From: Brachionus plicatilis
Lineage: Eukaryota > Rotifera > Eurotatoria > Ploima > Brachionidae
DNA length: 64,000 bases
Direction of reading: 5' to 3'
NCBI GenBank assembly: GCA_010279815.1
Contig: QEOQ01000226.1
Coordinates: 1,441,210-1,505,209 of the forward strand
The position numbers and the translations under genes are program-made. The notes under the pieces were generated by a model that searched no databases, had not been told where the DNA came from, and saw only the letters and a program-made list of their open reading frames with translations. Below are positions 37,154 to 46,715 of this stretch, one piece after another; the stretch's first letter is position 1; each line of letters starts with the position of its first letter.

Positions 37154-37740
37154 AAAATATTTTATTTAAAAAATAGCTCTTTTTTGTCATAATAAAGGTT
37201 AAAAAAATATTTTTCCAATTTTAAAATTAAATAGATGAAATGATCCTTTTTATAAATTTAAATTTCTTTTTAACAAGCTATACTAATAAAAAAAAAATTA
37301 ATAGAAAATAAATTTGGGTGGTAAACATAGTTTTTCTATTAAAATTTTACTACATTCTACTACGAAATAACTAACACCTTGATCACATAAATGATAACAA
37401 AAATCATTTGTTCAAATCATGCTATTCTAAATTTAAAAAAAAAATAAGCCAATATTTTGGATACCCACCAAATTTTGAATTGTATAGAATCTGTCTATAG
37501 AATCATCCATTGAATAAGTGAGAGCTATACGAATCATAGCATACAGGCGCTAGTGCTTGAGCACATTTTTAGCACTGATCTCTCCAAAGTTTCCAAAGCA
37601 CGATTCTAGCGCAAGACAATTAGAATGTATTGGTTGTTTGTTTATGTTGAAAAGGGCGTGTGATATTGCTCATTTAAAAAGAACCAAACCAGATACCAAA
37701 TACATCATTGCCTTTTGGAAAAAAAATCTTAGACCAAAAC
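37154..37740. promoter_or_regulatory. Upstream region of HDHD5
   Basis: Non-coding. A 36-codon frame starting at 37644 (MLKRACDIAHLKRTK) looks like a mitochondrial presequence but ends at a TAA (37750-37752) overlapping the chosen first exon and cannot be spliced in frame to the next exon. I see no clear core promoter. Confidence 0.4.
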
Positions 37741-39301
37741 ATGGAAATTAATGTAAAATTAAACAGAAAATTTTAATGGAATTTAATTCCGTGCTGTTTT
37801 AGGAGTGTTTATCAAACCCAGGTGTCTTTATTGATATTGACGGTGTGGTGCTTCAGGGAGGTAAGCCATTCGAATGGTCCAAAGAAGCCATTCACGCTTT
37901 GTGGAACAATGACATCCCGTTTGTGTTTGTGACCAATGGAACATACTGCTCGGCTGTTCTGGTTGATAATTTGACCAAAATTCTCGAGCTACCATTCACA
38001 TCTGACCATGTAGTAGTTGCTCCTTCGCCCTGCCATGCACTCACTCAATACCATGACCAAAGAGTTCTAGTCTGCTGTCAACAAGACTCCTACGGCCTAA
38101 TAGCCGAGTAATTTTAGCTTCAGAAAGAAATATTTTAAAATTTTTTAATTTGTCGCAGGCTGGGCTTTTCAGACTACTTAACTGTGGAAGAACTAGTTCA
38201 AATTTTTCCCGATCTAGACTATATTGATCATAACAAGCGAAAAATTTTGCTAGTAAATTTTTTATTATAATTTAAAATTAAAAAAAGTGAAAATTAAAAA
38301 AAAAATTTTTTTCTAAAGAATACACCTTTGACTACTGAACAAATCCAAGCTCAGCAAGACTTTCGGCCCATCGATGCCATTTTGTTGCTTGGCGAGCCAA
38401 TTAACTGGGAATGTTCATTACAGGTCTTGATCGACATTTTGATGACTAATGGCGATCCGAGAGCCAAGTTTAAATTTGTTCCTTCCCCACATTTGCCAGT
38501 GATAGCGTGCAACAAAGATTTGACTTTCAAGGGAGCTGCTGCTCTGCCCAGATTTGGCCATGGCGCTTTCTTGGAGTGTCTCGAATCTCTCTACATGGTA
38601 TGCACAATAAATTAAAAAAAAAAACTAGATTTTTTTCAACTTTATTTATTAAGAAAATAACAAAAAATGAGTTGGTTTATGAAGAACTGATGGGAAAGCC
38701 ATATTTGGTAACATATGAATATGCGGCTGAGCAAATTCAGCGTTTTAGCAAAAATGGAAATAGAATAAATAAATTTTATATTATTGGGTTGGTGGTTTAA
38801 TTTTTTTTTTTTTAAATTTTATTTTATTTTTAAAGAGACAATCCCGAAGTTGATATTAAGGGAGCAAATGCGTTCAAAGAGCACTTGGTTGAACTCGAGT
38901 CCAAGTCTTCGAGGAGATCATCTCGTCGCGCTTCATGTCAAAACTCGAGGCGGCATAGTTTGGCCGTGCCGGAGTTTTTCACCCTTGAAATGAAGAACAC
39001 CGAGCACGTCGAGTCCATCTTAGTCTCAACTGGTGTTTATAACCCAAATAATGATCTAATGGTTCACCTGAGGAATTTGTTCAATTCCCATATTGACACA
39101 AACAATAATGATGAGAATTTGAATATTCAAAAAATCAAAAAAGAACTAAATGGCCATTTGGATAAGAATGAACTAAGAGATGCCTTGTCTAGAAAAAATT
39201 CTTTTATCAGCTATTTTGATGATCAAGAAAACATTCCCGACCTAACTGTAGATAACCTTAAAGACGCTGTCGATCACATTATAAAACGATCAAGGCTTTA
39301 A
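37741..39301 (+). CDS. HDHD5: HAD-family phosphatase HDHD5 (CECR5), six exons
   Basis: HAD-like hydrolase of the NagD/CECR5 branch, mitochondrial in vertebrates with poorly known substrate. Exons: 37741-37752 (tentative, four codons), 37803-38107, 38159-38252, 38319-38597, 38654-38787, 38836-39301; they sum to 429 residues, close to the vertebrate length. Seen motifs: FIDIDGVV (nucleophile Asp, motif I), FVFVTNGT (motif II), LLLGEPINWE, SPHLPVIACN, LPRFGHGAFLECLESLY, LMGKPYLVTYEYA (motif III Lys) and GDNPEVDIKGAN (motif IV), then STGVYNPN. The serine/arginine-rich insert SKSSRRSSRRAS follows motif IV. The weak point is the N-terminus: only a 12-base first exon (MEIN) joins in frame, and no targeting peptide is visible. 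Confidence 0.93.
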
Positions 39302-39892
39302 TTAACTTTTTTTTTAGTCTAGACTATGTCTATGTTTTTTAGATTATTTTTATTTTTTCCCTTGATTTTTAAATAAATATTTAAATAAGCATTTTTTTGT
39401 TTTAACACATATATAGACGCATGCATACTTGACAATTGGTTTAATTGGATTTTAGATGAGAATACCTTTTGAACATTAGTCGAAAAGATGAACCAGAGTA
39501 AACTATGATTTCGTAGTGAAAGATTTTAAAAAAATTAAGTTTGGTCATAGTGAAATTTCTTACAAAACTTACAAAACAAAAAGAAAAAAAATTATAACTT
39601 TTGTTCAGAATTGCTTAAAAGTAACAAGTCTCAAGCCAAGTCCAAGCCCGGATTTTTATTTATTTTATTAAATAAAGTCATCTTCCGTTATATAAAATTT
39701 TCCTAGAATAAATACTCTGCTTTTTATACTTAGTTCTAAAAAACTTAGGATTTTGTGCAAAATTTAAAAAATACCTGTTGTATTCCCATTTTTTAAATTT
39801 GACACGAAGGATAAAACCCCGACTCAATCTCACCATAAATTCTGAAAATTTCGAGTTATAGATAATGAAAATATTATAATGTAAAAATCCTT

Positions 39893-39970
39893 TCTGTACT
39901 TTTTGTTCTCTTTCAAAAATTCTGTTTAATTTGATAATGTTCCTTTTTGTACTTTCTGTACTTTTTGATG
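39893..39970. repeat. Short relative of the 18-base TGTAC repeat
   Basis: Contains TTTCTGTACTTTTTG twice with a gap, the same words as the array at 3330-3587. It is a decayed or seed copy of that family. Confidence 0.6.
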
Positions 39971-40079
39971 ATAAAAATTTAGATTTTAATTAAAGTTTAA
40001 TTTTTATTAAAATTTTAAATTTTAATTTAAGCTAAAAGTTATGATGCCATGTCATTAATTGGGTGACAAATAGTGTAAG

Positions 40080-40365
40080 GATCCGTACAAGCGGACACTT
40101 GACCGGCCAATTTTTTCAGAAACCGTGACCGTGTCCGTGAAATTGTGAATTTTTTAAATTATGCAAAAATAAAGAAAAAAATCTTTTTTTAAGGAAGACT
40201 TCTTCTTTTTCATAAGAAATTTTATTAAGTTTAAGGATTCTCTGCAAAAAAAGTTTACCGTATTTTTTGGTTGTTTAAAAAATAAGACCGTCTAGGTGAC
40301 CGGTCAAATGACTGCAAAAAACTGTCCGTGAAATGGATCGGTTTGCTCTGACCGCATTCAACAAT
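40080..40365 (-). repeat. Dispersed repeat (CCGGTC/CACGGAC family), copy 2
   Basis: Reverse-complement relative of 15446-15570 over its right part and longer here. Its far end at about 40080-40140 also carries GGACAC, TTGACCGGCC and TGTCCGTGAAA, so the two ends resemble each other weakly in inverted sense. I infer a non-autonomous DNA element of about 300 bases. A Tigger terminus starts right beside it at 40377. Confidence 0.65.
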
Positions 40366-40376
40366 ACAGTCAACTC

Positions 40377-41334
40377 GCGGTTTAACGAATGAGTTGGGCG
40401 GAAAAAAACCTTTTCGTTAAACCAAATTTCGTTGTATCAAAATTCCTATACAAAACGATGTGAAGGATCATTTTAAAAACCAAATTAAAATAAAACAAAA
40501 AGCCATGTTTTTAAGTTTTTATTTAAAAAAAATTAAATTTTTATTATTTAAAATTAATTTTTAAAAAAATCATTAATTTTTGTTTGTTTTTTATTTGTTT
40601 GGCTTATAAAATTTTCCATTTTAAATAAGTTTTCAATCATTGAATTACAATCTTCAGTCTTTCTAACAAAAAATTCACGTAGTTTGCTAATCATTTCAAT
40701 TGCGTCTTTTTAAGTGATTGATTCAGGCTCTGTTATTGTTTCGACTAATTCGTCATCAATGACATCGGTACTGGTGTCTATATTTTTAGCTTCAATATTT
40801 CCAATAATGTCTTCATCTGTCAATTGACCATTTGAAGGAAGATCTTCGTCTATTTTTATGTACGCAAATTGATCGAAATATAACTTTTTGGCTAAAAAAG
40901 TAATTTCTTTTTCCGAATTATCCTCTTCTTCGACATCATTGGCACCAAATAAATGATCTCCTTTGAAACCCGCTTTACGAAAACAATTTTGTAAAGTAAC
41001 TGGCGTAACGTCGTTCCAGCATTTTTTGATTTTATAAATTGCTTGTAAAACATCGATTGGGGGTGGAATCGATCCAAAGTCGAGTGCTTCCAATTTTTCG
41101 TGAGCAATCATTGTTCTGTATTTTACTTTGAACGAATGAATAACTCCTTGATCGAATGGTTGTAAAATTGAAGAACAATTGCTTGGAAAAAATTTAACGT
41201 TGATATTCGTGTAATTGTCAACTTTGTGACCACTAAAATTGTCGATAAACAGCAAAATCTTTCGATTTTCAGCTATTTATCGTTTGTTCCATTTGGTTAA
41301 CCAATCTTTGAAAATTCTTGTTCTTGTTCAAAAA
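40377..41334 (-). mobile_element. Tigger/pogo element, 3' part
   Basis: The terminus CAGTCAACTCGCGGTTTAAC is preceded by TA (40375-40376). It is followed internally by TTTTCGTTAAACCAAATTTCG, the usual Tigger-type inner TIR words. The transposase gene runs towards it on the minus strand. The other end was not found; a foldback element interrupts the 5' side at 41335. Confidence 0.8.
40710..41330 (-). pseudogene. Tigger/pogo DDE transposase, C-terminal part
   Basis: DDE superfamily (Tigger/Jerky/CENPB-like) transposase fragment. It shows IFKDWLTKWNKR, then a TAA, then ENRKILLFIDNFSGHKVDN (second catalytic Asp in the IDNFSGH block), FFPSNCSSILQPFDQGVIHS (typical NxTSxLQPxDQG block) and an acidic C-terminal tail. 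The 181-codon open part starts after the TAA near 41258. The N-terminal CENPB-type DNA-binding domain and first catalytic Asp are missing. It is a dead fragment. Confidence 0.9.
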
Positions 41335-41533
41335 CTTGTTCTGTAAATGAAACAAAGTGAAACAAATGTTGTTTCACCTTCTGCGGAAGTCTGCAAAATC
41401 TATGCAAATTTATTCCATTTTTTTTTTGAATCTTTTAAATTGGGTGCAATTTTGCAAAATTCGCATAGATTTTGCAGAAGGACTTCCGCAGAAGGTGAAA
41501 CAGCATTTGTTTCACTTTCATTTACAGAACAAG
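41335..41533. mobile_element. 199-base foldback MITE in the Tigger fragment
   Basis: Near-palindrome with ends CTTGTTCTGTAAATGAAA / complement. Arms of about 85 bases differ by small indels and include TTTCACCTTCTGCGGAAGTC. It sits at the 5' edge of the Tigger fragment. No target duplication could be recognised; the similarity of arms extends a few bases outward as TCAAAA. Confidence 0.75.
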
Positions 41534-41660
41534 CTTTTGATAATTAGAACAAAAGTTATAGAACTTTTATTTGTGTATTGGAAGCTTGGTATGAAATTTC
41601 ACAATGCCGAAGAATAAACTTTGTTTATGGTAGCTAGCGTGTTCATTTATTTACAGAAAT

Positions 41661-42101
41661 GCTACGATACATGGTTCTGAGGTAAATTACGCAATTTCCC
41701 GTATTTTACGTAAAAATACTGCTGTAAATAGTTATTTATAAACAGAGTCGGTTGATGCAACTTTTTATGATGTAAAATTTTTAAATGCAAAGAATTAATT
41801 TTGTAGTAGATTGAAAATCAGAACCACAAAAACTTTTACTTTTTTTTACGTTTTTTTAATTTTTTTTTCTTTTCTTCACGATTTTTACCTCAAAAATTAT
41901 TTTTTTAAGTAATTACGTAAAATTTGGTAATTTATTTTTTATGCCTTGGAAATTCAAATAAATTTTTTTTTCATTTTTTGTTGAAATATTCTATTAAAAG
42001 TCGTAAAAATTGATCTTTTTGTTTCACTGTTGTGTTTTTCATTTTTTTACGTAAAAATTGGTAAATTTACGTAATTTTACCTCAAAACCATGTATCGTAG
42101 C
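41661..42101. mobile_element. Inverted-repeat element, ACGTAA-rich
   Basis: Ends are GCTACGATACATGGTTCTGA and the complement of GCTACGATACATGGTTTTGA. Both arms contain TACGTAA-type words, as in the foldback element in WLS intron 7, but the termini differ. The interior has no gene. No target duplication is evident. Confidence 0.75.
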
Positions 42102-42239
42102 TGCACTTTGTAATAAAAGTTTAAACAAATATTTTAAGTTTTTACAGTTAAATATCAATATTAAAAACGGAAATTTTAAATAATATTAAGTTACTTTGTT
42201 TCAAAATTAAATATTTATATAAAGTTGTTTTGCCAAGGG

Positions 42240-42420
42240 TTTACAATTTTTTCAAAAAAAATTTGCAGAATTTTTTGTAATATACATTCCATTTCAAAGT
42301 TTCTTTTTTTTCGCAGTTCATTTTTGTTTTTTGTAATTCATTAGACGACATATTTAAATGTCCATTATTGCCTCCTGAAACGATAGTCTTTTTATCCTCT
42401 GAAAAACATATTAAAATTTT
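42240..42420 (-). other. Coding-like fragment of unknown origin, minus strand
   Basis: About 55 codons are open after a good splice acceptor (TTTTTCAG) near 42408, including GGNNGHLNMSSNELQKTK. It lacks family recognition. It might be related to the minus-strand coding-like piece at 43080-43555, from which it is separated by about 650 bases carrying a micro-exon gene 5' copy. A decayed mobile or viral gene is possible but unproven. Confidence 0.35.
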
Positions 42421-42789
42421 GCCAACAAACAGTTCTCTCAGTCAATCTTTAGATATCATTTAGATTATATCTTCATAAATGAATAGAGTTTGAAAATTTT
42501 TGATATACAGCAAAATATTTTAACAAAACGATTTTTATTATTACACTCAGTAAAATTAGAAAGACAAAACCTTTGAACATAGCACTAAAATTGAAGTCAA
42601 TAAGACAAATATATTACAAGCATAAAATATTCCTTGTTTGACAAATTTTCAATAACCAATTATATAAAAACGTTTTTGAATACTTAGGGAAAAATTATAA
42701 GATGCTTGATAGAGAAAATATTTCTTTCATTAAACAGTTTTCAAACTCGAAGATCTGACTCATATAAATTTCACTGAATACAGTTAAGT

Positions 42790-43040
42790 GTTCGGTGTAA
42801 TTTATATACTATATGCATTGTTTAAATTAATTTTTAGTCTCTATTTTTCATTTAAATTTTGGCATAAAATTTAAATCTATTTTAAAAATGTGTATTTAGT
42901 GATGTTAGAATATTTGGTGAATCATAATATTTCATTTTAAGTAGAAGAATTCAAAAAGCGTTTAAAATCTCAAATTTTACTCCAACAAAAATCAAAATAC
43001 ACGATAAGCATTCAATTTCTAAAAAAGCTTCAAGTATTGT
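42790..43040 (+). pseudogene. Decayed 5' end of micro-exon gene (copy P1)
   Basis: The upstream region and first exon of the micro-exon family are repeated here. Shared words include ATGTGTATTTAGTGATGT, AATATTTCATTTTAAGTAGA and CAAAAAGCGTTTAAAATC. Exon 1 would be 42997-43033, but its start codon is ATA instead of ATG. The match ends a few bases into intron 1. No further exons follow. Confidence 0.75.
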
Positions 43041-43079
43041 TTGATATGAACTTCCATTTGAGCGTCTATTTGGTTTTCT

Positions 43080-43555
43080 ACTTGCTATTCGCCCATTTGT
43101 GGTGCTGGTGCAGGAGTTGTTGTACTTATTTGTGGTTGTCTAATTTGATTAGAAATTGGTGGATGATTACTGTCTTCGTTAGCTGAATTTGTACCCCAAT
43201 CTGAATCGTCGGGTTCAGGTCTAGGTCTTTTATTCGGTTTTGGTGATTCGTTATTTAGTTTTCCTCTACCTCTGCCTCTACCACTTTCTACTTTTATTTC
43301 TCCAGATCCTCCTGTTTCTCCTTGTACTTGATTTATGGGTCCATCGGTTTAGTTGTTGGTTGTTGTGTTTGAGGTTGTTTTACTTGATTAGGCTTTTTTG
43401 TTACTGTTTGATAAGGAACTACTGGTAATTCTTCTTTAGCTTTATCCATTTTATATTTTTCTAACTTTTCGGCGGGTTTGTGTATTATTTCTTTAACGCT
43501 TAAAGCTTCTCCTAATCCATTTGGACCTGTTTTTTTTTATGTCATCAGAAACGCC
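43080..43555 (-). pseudogene. Broken low-complexity gene fragment, minus strand
   Basis: Two open frames on the minus strand follow each other with a frame change near 43345. The first reads LGEALSVKEIIHKPAEKLEK and a Q/P/T-rich stretch. The second has an RGRGRGK cluster, a PNKRPRPEPDDSDWG segment and a proline-rich end. Arginine-glycine clusters and basic-proline segments occur in nucleic-acid-binding and in some viral structural proteins. I do not recognise the family. It ends at the palindrome at 43567. Confidence 0.4.
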
Positions 43556-43566
43556 TTTAGTTACTT

Positions 43567-43604
43567 ACATGTATGGGTATGCACATGTGCATACCCATAC
43601 ATGT
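43567..43604. repeat. Perfect 38-base palindrome
   Basis: ACATGTATGGGTATGCACA followed by its exact complement TGTGCATACCCATACATGT, with no spacer. It lies between a minus-strand coding-like fragment and a plus-strand one. Perfect spacer-less palindromes of this length are rare by chance. Confidence 0.97.
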
Positions 43605-44105
43605 TATTTGAAAACGTCAGAATCATCGGCGTGGACAACGAATCCTTTACTGGAAAGCGCCACTACCACGTTCTTCGTGACTCAAAGCTATATAAGAGAG
43701 CAGCAAGGGACTTATCCAAGTTTACTCTCGAGCAAATTGGTATCAGCTACCACTTAGCAAGACAAGCATTCAACAATATGCACTATGGCGAAATTTAAGA
43801 TTTAAATCATTATGAAAATTTGGTTGCGTACATTCAACGCAAAAAAGTAATTTTTGAAAATTCAAATATAAACTTTCTCAAGTAATTCGAGTTTTGGACA
43901 CCATTGAGCGCATGTAGGCGCCAAATAAGTTTTCAAAAGAAGATATGGCAGATTTCCGCCGTATGTACCCGGAGCCAGATGCGTGGCATGGGAACGTCAT
44001 CAAGCTGAAGCTGACCAAGAGCTATACGGACCAATTGGAACAAATGGAAGTCCAGAGATACGATGAGGACAGCTTCATCTTCAGTTATAATAAAAATAAA
44101 ATTTA
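43605..44105 (+). pseudogene. Coding-like fragments of unknown gene, plus strand
   Basis: Two open pieces with base composition much less AT-rich than the surroundings. 43607-43798 encodes VRIIGVDNESFTGKRHYHVL and a basic helical stretch, then stops. 43926-44106 encodes FSKEDMADFRRMYPEPDAWH and KLKLTKSYTDQLEQMEVQRY, then stops. Composition and evolutionary-looking residue choice say coding. I do not recognise the protein. It may be a captured gene fragment or a relic of a transposon or virus. Confidence 0.45.
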
Positions 44106-45599
44106 AATTTAGAGATATGTTTTTTAGAGAAATTACTATTTTGAATATCTGTTTGCTTGGTTGACTTTTTTATCATTTTAACTTCAAGTAAAATTAAAGG
44201 ACAAATTTTAATTTCAAATTTGCAATGCTTGTAATTTTACTAAAAAATGAAAAATTCTTTGCATTCTATATGCTTTGTTTAAATTCCTTTTTTGTCTCAA
44301 TTTTTCATTTAAAATTTGGCATAAAATTTAAATCTATTTTTAGAATGTGTATTAGTTAATCATAATATTTCATTTTAAGTAGAAGAATACAAAAAGCATT
44401 TAAAATTTCAAAATTTTCTCTCAAAAATCAAAATGCACGATAAGCCAACTACTTCTAAAAAAGCTTTAAGTATTATTTGATTATCGATTTAAAAAAAAAA
44501 AAAATTTAAGTTATTATCAATTAGGTGGACAGGAAACAAATAAAAATGGTAAAATAGATACTTTAAATAATGAGAGAAATGTAAATCTTCTTTAAAGAAA
44601 AAGAATTTTTAAAGTTATTTAAAAACATAGATCAAAAACTTGAAAGTAAATCTAAAGTTTTTATGGGTATTTTTTTAATTTTATTGTTTTGAAAGGTACA
44701 AAAAGCATACTTCTTAAAGACTCAAAAGGTATTTTTTCTTTATTATTTTCTAAATTAAATTTTTTTTAAAAATTTTTTGATTTTAAAGAATCAAAGAATG
44801 TCCTAAATAAAATTGAAGGTTTCTTTCAAATAAAACAATCGAATAAAATTTTCGATTACTTTTTAGAGACATTTGATCTACTCCATAAAGATGCTGAAGG
44901 TATTTTGTTCTTAAAAAAAAACTTTGTTTTAATGACATTCTTGGAATTTTCTAGAGACAAGAAATGTACTCCATGAAGATTTAGAGAGTATTTTGTTTTT
45001 AAGAAATTATGAATTTTATTTAGTGAAAAAAATTCAACAAGATGTTTCAAGTATTGAATGATTTTTTAGAAAAACATTAATATATTTATTTTATTAAGGT
45101 ATTAATCAATCGATTCAAAATGGTAATTTTTTTGTTTAACGAAAAAATTTCATCTTATAAAATATTCCCATTAACTTAGAAAATTTTAACTGCATGAGTT
45201 TACTAAAAAATTTTTTTACTAAAAAATTTCCAAAAAAAATTTTTTTGAAGGTTTGAAAATTTTATTTATTTATTTTTTTAAATTTAAATTTTATTATAGA
45301 AATCAGTGGTTTAATTTTTAAATTGATCCGATACACACCATTTGTTTCAATATTTTTAAGTCTGCTTTCGGGCAAAATGTAAATAATTTTACATTTTTAC
45401 ATTTTCATATTTTTATATAATTTCTAATATTATTTGTGCAATATTTCAGATTTTTTTTAAAATTTTATTCTTGAATTTCATAATTAATTAATTTTTCTTG
45501 TTTTTGAAGGAAGAATAAATAAAAATTTATAACCTTTAATAAGTTTTAATAAAATCTAAATTTTATAATGCATGTGTAAATAAAAATATTTGAGAAAAA

Positions 45600-46250
45600 T
45601 TTTTATTTTACTCAATGTGCTACTGATCACTTAGTTCATCGATTCTGAATAGAAGTTGTCTGATTCGATCAAGCAACTTGAATCAATGGGTTCTCGTGGG
45701 CAAAAAACCTTGATCTAGTGCCTCAAATCCGGCTCGAATCCGGCCGGCCCACTGGGCAAATGTCCAAACAAACCTTATGAATACTCGTTTTATATCCGTC
45801 ATAAAACACATCCGTTGCTCCTAATGATCGTGGCCAATATCTTAATTAAGCTCTCATAACCAGTCAATCTTTAAAAGCGAACCAGCACGCTACGATTTGT
45901 TCAATTTTTGGATTATTTGGTTCATTATAAAATACGTTTACCTAATGTTTAATGTTAGAAGAAAAGTGCATTCACAAGGTTTATTTAAAGTGAACTCAGA
46001 CAAACTTTCGCTATTGATCTTACAAATTTTGATATTAAATCAGAAAGTAAAGCGATGGTTGTCAAGCTAGCCAGCATTATTTTGGATCCGTGCCCGGTTG
46101 AAACTGTGCTAAATCAAGAATTGAAATTAATGTCAAATTGAATGGCTTGATGCAAGATGACAATTTAAAAATATATTTTAACGACAAAATTAAAATTCAA
46201 GGACGCTGCGGTAAAAAGTGCGGCCAGTGTAGGAGAAAATGAATTTTAGA
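45600..46250. other. GC-richer gene fragments inside the 3380-base element
   Basis: 45630-45900 is GC-richer than its surroundings and open on the minus strand for a stretch with FIRFVWTFAQWAGRIRAGFE. 46010-46139 on the plus strand encodes FAIDLTNFDIKSESKAMVVK-LASIILDP before a stop; a different frame ends with GRCGKKCGQCRRK at 46240. These look like fragments of one or more genes captured or decayed within a non-autonomous element. No family is recognised. Confidence 0.4.
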
Positions 46251-46481
46251 ACTTTTTTATTTATTTTGTAATTTTTTTTTCAAAATGTTTTTTGTTAATT
46301 TTTTTTGTTTTTCTTTAACTTTTTAAAAAGCTGATCAATTTGTTGATCTTATTGTCTCTGTGGCAAAAATAACCTTTTTAATTTAAAATTGATCATTAAA
46401 AATTGAAAAATAAAATATTTGAATTTTTACTATACATTTTATATTATAAAAAACTAAAAATAAAAGTTTTGTTTTAGCTTT

Positions 46482-46715
46482 ATGGCCCTTTCAATTTTCT
46501 TAAAAAAAAGATTTTTTATTTATAACTATGATTTATTGAAGAAACTTCCCTACAGTTCAAAAGTTGATATGTGTGAAAACAGAGAAAAACCCCTTACAAT
46601 AGGTTTTTTAAATCATCATTTTGTTCCTTTACTGACTTCCAAATTTGATAAAGTAAAAGAAATTGTAAATGATTCTTTTATGAAACAAAGATTGTTATTT
46701 TTTGAAAAATATTAG
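46482..46715 (+). pseudogene. OTU-like C-terminal fragment in the 3380-base element
   Basis: A 77-codon frame with KPLTIGFLNHHFVPLLTS, which resembles the NHFVPVV block holding the catalytic His of the OTU gene in the MULE at 29905. No cysteine block is found upstream. The similarity is short. If right, a second transposon family here also carries OTU sequence. Confidence 0.4.

Noticed and set aside
37557..37751. 64-codon frame upstream of HDHD5 as a gene or first exon
   Set aside because: It ends in a stop before a usable donor in the right phase and begins at a TTG; it cannot join exon 2 in frame.
41347..41617. Open frames over 41347-41617
   Set aside because: They follow the palindrome of the 199-base MITE and have no coding character.
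44856..45050. 64-codon minus-strand frame, with a counterpart at 61239-61448
   Set aside because: It is antisense to the micro-exon gene; the splice sites support the other strand.
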